DNA of 8,582 bases from Phycisphaerales bacterium (GTDB lineage Bacteria > Planctomycetota > Phycisphaerae > Phycisphaerales > UBA1924). The stretch lies in the NCBI GenBank assembly GCA_019747615.1, contig JAIEQQ010000374.1:1-8582 (forward strand), in the 5' to 3' direction. Positions 1-4,933 of the stretch are shown piece after piece; positions within the stretch are counted from its first letter, which is position 1, and each line of letters opens with the position of its first letter. A program made the position numbers and the translations under genes. The notes beneath the pieces are model-generated. The model was not told where the DNA came from. It did not search any database and worked only from the letters and a program-made list of their open reading frames with translations.

Positions 1-888
1 GCGACCGCTCCGCTGGCGAGCGTGCGCGTCGTTCACCTCGTCGCGCCCCAGCTCTGGGCCTGGCGCGAAGGTCGCATCAACAAACTCCGCAAGCTCAGCG
101 AGCTCGTGCTCTGCCTCCTGCCCTTCGAAGAAGCCTGGTTCACCGCGCGAGGCATGCGCGCCAAGTTCATCGGCCACCCCCTCTTCGATCACGACCTCGA
201 CTACGCCGACCTCGATCGGCGCATCGCAAACCTGCCAACGCCCGGCCCGGGGGGCGGGGGCACACGCCTGGCCCTCATGCCTGGCTCGCGTCCCGTCGAG
301 ATCAAACGCAGCTTCCCCGCACTGCTCGAAGCTCTCAACCAACTCCGCGATGACTTCCCCGGCATCGTCGCCACCATCGCCGTGACGAAGCCGCACGTCG
401 AAGACGAGATCCGCCGCATGGCCCGCAAGCTCCAAGGCGCAAACGCCAAGGGCACCGTCAACGGCTGGCCCGAGGGTCTCGCCGTCGTCGTCGGCGATAC
501 CGACGCCGTCGTGCGCTGGTGCGACATGGCCATCGTCGCCAGCGGCACCGTCACGCTCCAAGTTGCCAAGCAACTCAAGCCGATGGTCACCTTCTATCGC
601 TTCAACAAGATCTTAAAACTCCCGGCCCGATTCCTCGGCCGCTTCCTCTTCAAGACCGAACTCTTCACGCTCCCAAACCTCATCGCCGGCAAACGCATCA
701 TCCCCGAGCTGGTTCCGCACTTCGGCGACGGCCACGAACTCGCCGTGGGCGTCTACCGCCTGATGCGCCAGCCCGGCTACGCCGACGACCAGCGCGCCGA
801 ACTCGCCAAAGTCGTCGCCCAGTTCAAAGACCACCGCGCCGGCCCCATGGCCGCCGACGCGATCGGTGAGGTGCTGGGGCTGAAGTAG
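1..888 (+). CDS. lpxB: Lipid-A-disaccharide synthase (3' part; start lies upstream of the window)
   Basis: This glycosyltransferase (GT19) joins UDP-2,3-diacylglucosamine to lipid X to form the lipid A disaccharide at the inner membrane. The frame is open from base 1, so the GTG at 22 is not the true start. It shows 295 C-terminal residues of a family usually near 380. LpxB hallmarks run in order (counted from base 1): APQLWAWREGR (about 15-25), a conserved LPFE followed by FIGHPL, LMPGSRPVEIKR (about 92-103), the sugar-nucleotide-site segment ASGTVTLQVA (about 180-189), and LPNLIAGKRIIPEL (about 224-237). A glycine-rich stretch at about 83-88 (G-run near base 249-260) sits between the two Rossmann-like halves and is probably a lineage-specific linker. 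It ends with TAG at 886-888. The family assignment rests on motif recognition and is strong. That the organism makes lipid A is inference, although lpx genes are known in several planctomycetes. Confidence 0.93.
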   Translation, partial: ATAPLASVRVVHLVAPQLWAWREGRINKLRKLSELVLCLLPFEEAWFTARGMRAKFIGHPLFDHDLDYADLDRRIANLPTPGPGGGGTRLALMPGSRPVEIKRSFPALLEALNQLRDDFPGIVATIAVTKPHVEDEIRRMARKLQGANAKGTVNGWPEGLAVVVGDTDAVVRWCDMAIVASGTVTLQVAKQLKPMVTFYRFNKILKLPARFLGRFLFKTELFTLPNLIAGKRIIPELVPHFGDGHELAVGVYRLMRQPGYADDQRAELAKVVAQFKDHRAGPMAADAIGEVLGLK

Positions 889-914
889 CGTTTCAGTTCC
901 TTGCATTTGGGTAC

Positions 915-933
915 CCCCTCTCTCCGAGAGGGG
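915..933. repeat. Perfect 8-bp hairpin downstream of lpxB
   Basis: CCCCTCTC (915-922) pairs fully with GAGAGGGG (926-933) around a 3-nt loop, 26 nt after the lpxB stop. It could protect or define the lpxB mRNA 3' end. No T-run follows, so a classical intrinsic terminator is not supported. It directly abuts the REP-like element at 935 and may be part of a larger mobile unit. Confidence 0.7.
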
Positions 934-934
934 T

Positions 935-1036
935 CCGACCTGTCCTCAAGTCGGTGCCCGCCGTCCCCCACCATCCTCCCAGCCCCCCACACGCCCCACA
1001 TCAACCCCAGCCCCCTCGCGACTCGCCACTCGCGAC
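935..1036. repeat. REP-like dispersed hairpin element, copy 1
   Basis: The element has a hairpin head followed by a C-rich tail. The head pairs CCGACCTG (935-942) with CAAGTCGG (947-954) around the loop TCCT, with one C-A mismatch. The tail of about 60 bp is almost free of G on this strand and leads to CTCGCGAC. A second copy lies at 1515-1610 with the same order of parts: head, GTCGGTGCC, GCCG, CATCCTCCC, AGCCCCC, ATC..CCCCAGC, CTCGCGAC. The first 24 bases of the two heads differ at one position. Two copies 580 bp apart on the same strand imply a dispersed family. Element ends are approximate. Confidence 0.6.
1014..1034. repeat. Degenerate heptamer tandem repeat (ACTCGCG-type, 3 units)
   Basis: Three consecutive 7-mers read CCTCGCG, ACTCGCC and ACTCGCG, followed by a partial ACT. 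It lies at the tail end of REP-like copy 1 in the 241-bp spacer 889-1129. The remainder of that spacer (1035-1129) shows no clear promoter, terminator or small ORF. Confidence 0.5.
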
Positions 1037-1129
1037 TATTTCCCCCCCTCGCGACACGTTTGCGCGCAACTCCGCGCCTCATCACAGCTTCCACCTTGCA
1101 CCGCGCTCATCCGTCGCCACACTGCAAGG

Positions 1130-1915
1130 ATGATCACCACACCACCCGCCGCCACGCCGCCCACGTTCGATCCGACACTCGTCCGCGATCTCATAGCCGA
1201 GATGTTGCAATCCGACTGCACCATCCCGCAGCTCGCCGAGCGCTTCAAGCTCAGCTTCACCGAGCTGCTCGCTATTGTCCAATCGCCCGAGGCGCAAGCC
1301 CAGCTCGACGCGCTCGAACAGCTCACCACGATCCACGCGAGCATCCGCGCTGCAGGCCGCCGCGAGGTCGCGCTCGCACGCCTCGCGAAGATCGCCGAGT
1401 TCTCATCCAACGATCTCGAAGCACGCCGCGCCGCCTCGACCGTGCTCAAAGAAGTCCGCAACACCCGAGCACCCTTTCACCTCGCCACAACACCGACGTG
1501 TCCGCGCGCCTTGCCACCGACCTGTCCTCAGGTCGGTGCCGCCGACCCGGTCATCCTCCCCAGCCCCCGCACCCCCAGCAACATCCCCAGCACCCTGCAC
1601 ACTCGCGACACACAACTTACGAATCACGACGTGCCTCACGCATTGCAACCGCGCGAGGAATCCGATAGTCTGCGACCGTTCGAGGAGCAAACCACCCCAC
1701 GATCTCTGGGAGCGCCCGCGTGTCACAGCCCACTCAACATGCAACCAACATCTCGATCCTCGCCCTCGCCCTGCTCGCCGGATTCACCACCACCCACCTC
1801 ACCGGCTGCGAAAAAAAGACCGCCACACTTGCGGCGCCGACCTTCACCAAAGCTGACATCGTCGGTACCTGGCGCCTCGCGCCGGGCGGCGAGTACGCCG
1901 TTGCTCGCATCATGA
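1130..1915 (+). CDS. Small helix-turn-helix-like hypothetical protein; 3' half of the frame doubtful
   Basis: I do not recognise a named family. The frame encodes 261 aa, but only residues 1 to about 115 look like a folded protein. After a Pro/Thr N-terminus comes an all-helical region with a likely helix-turn-helix at about 31-50 (IPQLAERFKLSFTELLAIV), then a long charged helix at about 53-110 rich in Ala, Leu and Arg. The layout recalls small DNA-binding adaptor proteins such as terminase small subunits, but that is only a resemblance. From residue about 115 composition becomes Pro/Ser/Thr/Arg-rich, residues 129-160 are encoded by REP-like copy 2, and the last 65 codons overlap the lipoprotein gene in another frame. 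I infer that the native stop was lost or the C-terminus replaced by the repeat. The ATG at 1130 is the only reasonable start; AAGG directly abuts it, too close to serve as a Shine-Dalgarno sequence. Confidence 0.5.
   Translation: MITTPPAATPPTFDPTLVRDLIAEMLQSDCTIPQLAERFKLSFTELLAIVQSPEAQAQLDALEQLTTIHASIRAAGRREVALARLAKIAEFSSNDLEARRAASTVLKEVRNTRAPFHLATTPTCPRALPPTCPQVGAADPVILPSPRTPSNIPSTLHTRDTQLTNHDVPHALQPREESDSLRPFEEQTTPRSLGAPACHSPLNMQPTSRSSPSPCSPDSPPPTSPAAKKRPPHLRRRPSPKLTSSVPGASRRAASTPLLAS
1515..1610. repeat. REP-like dispersed hairpin element, copy 2 (inside the 1130 frame)
   Basis: The head is a perfect 10-bp stem: CACCGACCTG (1515-1524) against CAGGTCGGTG (1529-1538), loop TCCT. An alternative 6-bp stem, GGTCGG (1531-1536) with CCGACC (1542-1547), uses the same bases and excludes the first. 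The C-rich tail matches copy 1 in order (CATCCTCCC, AGCCCCC, CCCCAGC, CTCGCGAC). Unlike copy 1 it has no CCCCTCTC hairpin in front. It lies within the 3' half of the reading frame that starts at 1130. Confidence 0.65.
1643..1669 (+). promoter_or_regulatory. Weak candidate promoter for the lipoprotein gene
   Basis: TTGCAA (1643-1648, 4 of 6 to a sigma-70 -35 box) and GATAGT (1664-1669, 4 of 6 to -10) are separated by 15 bp, shorter than the usual 17. It lies about 50 bp before the GTG at 1720 and after the REP-like element, where a promoter for that gene would be expected. The match is poor, so this is only a candidate. Confidence 0.25.
1708..1712 (+). promoter_or_regulatory. Shine-Dalgarno GGGAG fixing the GTG start at 1720
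   Basis: GGGAG sits 7 nt before GTG 1720. It supports that rare start codon; no ATG occurs in this frame until residue 65, well past the lipobox. Confidence 0.55.
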
Positions 1916-2214
1916 TTCGTATGCGCGAGAAGAGCCTCGATGTTGAGTTCACGAATCTCAGCGTCGCCACCGCCACTGACCGGCTCATGGAACGCATCAA
2001 GAAAGACCCCGCAGTCTTTGTCATGAGTGACGATGGCAAATACACACTCACGTATGCCACTCGTACATCTCAGGGCGACTGGACAATCGAGAACGGGCGC
2101 GTCGTCACCATCAACACCGCTGGCAAGCGGACTGAGTTTGACTACTCCGATCGCACACTCGATAGCCGAGATCCCGACCCCGACATGCCGTCATACCGAC
2201 TGTTCAAGGACTGA
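1720..2214 (+). CDS. Small secreted lipoprotein with a lipocalin-like/GTW domain
   Basis: The 164-aa product has a lipoprotein signal: hydrophobic residues 11-25 (ISILALALLAGFTTT), then the lipobox LTGC (27-30), so Cys30 would be lipidated and the protein anchored in an envelope membrane. The n-region (2-12) has no Lys or Arg, which is unusual. Mature residues about 42-162 begin TFTKADIVGTWRL and continue as alternating strands with GKYTLTYA (106-113) and GDWTIENGRVVTI (119-131), ending PSYRLFKD. A G-T-W start followed by 'GxYxL' and 'GxWxI..G' strands is typical of small lipocalin-like beta-barrel lipoproteins, but the ligand is unknown. The GTG start is chosen because of the upstream GGGAG. 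It is convergent with rnr, with 95 bp between the stops. Confidence 0.8.
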   Translation: MSQPTQHATNISILALALLAGFTTTHLTGCEKKTATLAAPTFTKADIVGTWRLAPGGEYAVARIMIRMREKSLDVEFTNLSVATATDRLMERIKKDPAVFVMSDDGKYTLTYATRTSQGDWTIENGRVVTINTAGKRTEFDYSDRTLDSRDPDPDMPSYRLFKD

Positions 2215-2250
2215 TCACCGCAGCACGCGCGCCGAACACCACCGGTTCTT

Positions 2251-2264
2251 GTTTGCAGTTTGCA
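2251..2264. repeat. Heptamer direct repeat GTTTGCA x2
   Basis: Two exact adjacent copies of GTTTGCA lie in the 95-bp gap between the convergent lipoprotein and rnr genes. No intrinsic terminator is seen in this gap. Confidence 0.45.
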
Positions 2265-2276
2265 ATCATGTGCTTG

Positions 2277-2303
2277 CCCTCGATCCCTCGATCCCTAGAT
2301 CCC
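2277..2303. repeat. Octamer tandem repeat CCCTCGAT x3
   Basis: CCCTCGAT (2277-2284), CCCTCGAT (2285-2292) and CCCTAGAT (2293-2300), then CCC, end six bases before the rnr stop codon. The tract lies just past the 3' end of rnr and in the downstream region of the lipoprotein gene. Confidence 0.55.
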
Positions 2304-2309
2304 CTCCCC

Positions 2310-4763
2310 TCACTTCTTATCCCGCCGCGGGTTCCCCTTCGCCTTATCGCGGGTCTTGCTCTTCTGGCTTCGGCGCGCCGCGCCGGATTGCCCGTGCTTG
2401 ATCGTGTCCCAATCCAGTGACAACCCGCCGCCGATGCCCCCGCCGCGCGATGCCAGACTGTCCGGGTCCAGCTTCGGGATCTTCTTCCCCTTGCCCTTCT
2501 CGCGGCTCGCCGCATCGGCAATATTCACTTCCATCTTCCGCATCGCCAGATCGACCTTCATGATCGTCACCGTCACGCGATCACCAATGCTAAAGCTCCG
2601 CCCGCTGCCGGAGTTCACCAGCGCCCCGCTGCGCTGATCGATCCGCCACGCGCCGCTGCGCCCGTCCTTGCCCGCCGGCAACTCTTCCTTCTTGATGAAC
2701 CCCTCGGCCAGATACTTGTCCAGTTTCACGAACACGCCCGCGTTCGTCACGCCCGTGCACAGCGCGCCAAACTCCTCACCGATGTGGTCAGACAGCAACT
2801 GCAAAACCAGGAACGATCGCAGGCTTGTCTCGGCGCCCGCCGCGTTCTCTTCGGTCGATGTGCAACTCCGGCCAATCTTCGACAGCGTGTCGTGATCCGG
2901 GCACATCGGGCTCTCGCGCAGTTGCTTGCCCAGGGCCTCGCGCTCCGCGTCCTCGCGCGCCGGGTTCCGCCCGTTGTCGGTCAATCGCAAGTACTCCGCC
3001 AGCGCGCGATGCACCGTCAGGTCCGGGTAGCGACGGATCGGGCTGGTGAAGTGCGCGTACGCCTCGCTGGCCAGCGCAAAGTGCCCGACCAGCGACGGCG
3101 AATACTCCGCCTTGGTCAGCGTTCGCAGCACCGCAAAGTGAACCGCCGGCGCAGCGGCCGTCCCGCGCGTCGCGTCCAGCAAACTCTGCAGCTCCTTGCG
3201 CGTCGGGCGCTTGGGGATCGCAAACCCCGCGACACGAGCCGCGGTGCGAAGGTCATCAACATCGCCCGGCACCGGCTCGGGATGAATCCGCCGAATCAGC
3301 GGCACCTTCACCCGCTCAAACAACCGCGCCAGCACCTCGTTGGCCTCGACCATGAACATCTCGATCAGCGTGTGCGTGAACGCCCCGTCTTCCTGCTGCG
3401 CATCAATCACGCGCCCCTGATCGTCGTAGATCAGCACCACGTCCGGCAGCTCAAGATGAATCATCCCCGCCTCGCGCCGGCGCACGCGGATCGCCTTTGC
3501 GCACGCGTCCATCTCGCGCAGCGTGCTCACGAGCTGCTCGGTGTACACCGGCTCGGTCTTGGCGTGCTTCTTGGCTTCCTCGTGGTCCCCATCGATCAGC
3601 GCCTGCGCTTCCAGATACGTCAGCCGCTTGGTGCTCTTGATACACACCTGCGCCACGCCGCTGCTCACCAGCTCGCCCTTGCGGTTGTACCGCATGAAGC
3701 TCGACTTGCAGAACCTGGGCACGCCCTCCTGCAGCGAGCAGATGCCGTTGCTCAGCACCTCCGGCAACATCGGGATCACCTGCCTGGGCAGGTAGCAGCT
3801 ATTGCCACGCTTCTTCGCTTCCTCATCCAGCGCCGAGCCGATGGGGATGAAGTGGGCCACGTCGGCGATGTGAACGCCCAGCTCCCAGCCCTGGCCGCCA
3901 TCGGGCAGCGAGACGCGCTTGATCTGGATCGCGTCGTCGTAGTCCTTGGCGTCCGGCGGGTCGATGGTGATGATGTACTCGGCTCGCAGGTCCTCGCGAT
4001 CTTTCCAGCCGTCGCGCTCGCAGCGGTCGATATCGCGCTCAAACTGGGCCGCGGCTCCGCGTGCCTGCTCCACCACGCGCTCGGTGAACTCGCCGGGCAG
4101 GTTGTACGCCGCGATGGTGGCCTGCGTCTCCACGCTCGGCAGCCCCGCCTCGCCAAGCACATCAACGATCACGCCCTCGGCGAGGTTGTTGCCCTGCGGA
4201 TAGTGCATGATCTCAACGACGACCTTGTCGCCCTGATTCGCGTTCTTGCTCTGCGGATCGCGCACGACGATCGGATCGGTCAGCTCGCGCCCGTCGGGAT
4301 ACACAACCCACGTCGTGCCCTGCTTGACGAGCTCGCCGGTGAACTTGGATCGCTTGCGCGCGATGACGCGCGTGATCATGCCGGTGATGTCGTCCGGGCC
4401 GTTGCGCCCGCCGCGCTTGATCTTGACTTCAACTGTGTCGCCCGTCAGCGCATCGCCGACGCCGTCGGGCGGGATGAAGACATCGCCCTCGCGCGCGTGA
4501 TCCTCCGGAATCACAAACCCGAAGCCCTTCATGTTCTTGCGGAACATGCCCACGATCACATCGGCAATCCGCGGCAGGCTCACCTTCCCCTGGGCCGCGA
4601 TCAGCAACTTGCCCTCATCGGCCAACCGCTTCACCGACTGACCAAACACACCCAGCTCCGCCGCGTCGATGCCCAGATCTCGCATCAGGGTCGGGATGTC
4701 GGCGGGTTCGTAGGTGTCGTGACGAAGATGCTCGATCAGACGGCGCGTGTAGCGGTCGCTCAT
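2310..4763 (-). CDS. rnr: Ribonuclease R (RNB-domain 3'-5' exoribonuclease)
   Basis: This is a processive hydrolytic 3'-5' exoribonuclease that degrades structured RNA and takes part in mRNA and rRNA quality control in the cytoplasm. The product is 817 aa, close to the usual RNase R length. Order of parts: winged-helix-like N-terminus (about 1-65); cold-shock/OB region (about 70-200, with KGFGFVIPE at 79-87); RNB catalytic domain (about 255-590); S1 domain (about 660-750); Lys/Arg-rich tail (752-817). The active site reads IDPPDAKDYDD, supplying Asp268, Asp274, Asp276 and Asp277 for two metal ions. Other hallmarks are GVHIADVAHFI (296-306), IPMLPEVLSNGICSL (330-344) and YAHFTSPIRRYPDL (569-582). 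The frame stays open upstream to 4922, but the added residues lack family character, while MSDRYTRRL begins a normal N-terminus. No Shine-Dalgarno sequence is evident. It is transcribed alone, divergent from the GH38 gene. Confidence 0.95.
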   Translation of the reverse strand: MSDRYTRRLIEHLRHDTYEPADIPTLMRDLGIDAAELGVFGQSVKRLADEGKLLIAAQGKVSLPRIADVIVGMFRKNMKGFGFVIPEDHAREGDVFIPPDGVGDALTGDTVEVKIKRGGRNGPDDITGMITRVIARKRSKFTGELVKQGTTWVVYPDGRELTDPIVVRDPQSKNANQGDKVVVEIMHYPQGNNLAEGVIVDVLGEAGLPSVETQATIAAYNLPGEFTERVVEQARGAAAQFERDIDRCERDGWKDREDLRAEYIITIDPPDAKDYDDAIQIKRVSLPDGGQGWELGVHIADVAHFIPIGSALDEEAKKRGNSCYLPRQVIPMLPEVLSNGICSLQEGVPRFCKSSFMRYNRKGELVSSGVAQVCIKSTKRLTYLEAQALIDGDHEEAKKHAKTEPVYTEQLVSTLREMDACAKAIRVRRREAGMIHLELPDVVLIYDDQGRVIDAQQEDGAFTHTLIEMFMVEANEVLARLFERVKVPLIRRIHPEPVPGDVDDLRTAARVAGFAIPKRPTRKELQSLLDATRGTAAAPAVHFAVLRTLTKAEYSPSLVGHFALASEAYAHFTSPIRRYPDLTVHRALAEYLRLTDNGRNPAREDAEREALGKQLRESPMCPDHDTLSKIGRSCTSTEENAAGAETSLRSFLVLQLLSDHIGEEFGALCTGVTNAGVFVKLDKYLAEGFIKKEELPAGKDGRSGAWRIDQRSGALVNSGSGRSFSIGDRVTVTIMKVDLAMRKMEVNIADAASREKGKGKKIPKLDPDSLASRGGGIGGGLSLDWDTIKHGQSGAARRSQKSKTRDKAKGNPRRDKK

Positions 4764-4866
4764 GGCCCAATGGTAGGGGCTTTGTCGGTGTTCCACCGGC
4801 GATTGACCAAGGCTTCGAGAAAGTCTCACACCGAAACCCGACGACAGGCGTGCGAAAGACCCGATC

Positions 4867-4879
4867 GCAGGTATACTGC
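4867..4879 (+). promoter_or_regulatory. -10 box TATACT inside a short inverted repeat
   Basis: TATACT (4872-4877, 5 of 6 to the sigma-70 -10) is flanked by GCAG (4867-4870) and CTGC (4876-4879). No good -35 lies 15-19 bp upstream, so activation or another sigma factor is possible. It would give a leader of about 50 nt for the GH38 gene. GTATAC is itself palindromic, so it could also serve the divergent rnr. The rest of the divergent spacer (4764-4866) holds no clear element. Confidence 0.4.
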
Positions 4880-4883
4880 ATCT

Positions 4884-4913
4884 GGCATCAGTCGTGATAT
4901 CAGGGCTGATGTC
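4884..4913. promoter_or_regulatory. Nested palindromes, possible operator or leader hairpin
   Basis: GGCATCAG (4884-4891) pairs with CTGATGTC (4906-4913) with one G-T wobble. Inside lies the perfect 8-bp palindrome TGATATCA (4895-4902). ATCAG/CTGAT half-sites occur at 4887, 4899 and 4906. The position just downstream of TATACT suits a repressor site or a 5'-UTR hairpin ahead of the GH38 gene. Confidence 0.4.
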
Positions 4914-4920
4914 GCCCATC

Positions 4921-4925
4921 AAGGA
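4921..4925 (+). promoter_or_regulatory. Shine-Dalgarno AAGGA for the GH38 gene
   Basis: AAGGA lies 8 nt before ATG 4934. It supports that start, the only plausible one ahead of the signal peptide. Confidence 0.65.
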
Positions 4926-4933
4926 CTTCTGAA

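Noticed and set aside
915..954. Intrinsic terminator for lpxB
   Set aside because: Stable stems exist but no U-tract follows either of them; kept only as hairpins.
901..1668. A 255-codon open frame across the spacer and the HTH-like gene
   Set aside because: The start is a TTG-region codon without RBS and the product is His/Arg/Pro-rich noise; it is in a different frame from the helical ORF at 1130.
4764..4922. 53-residue N-terminal extension of RNase R in the same frame
   Set aside because: The extra residues do not resemble an RNase R N-terminus, cover the divergent promoter region, and MSDRYTRRL at 4763 is a normal start.
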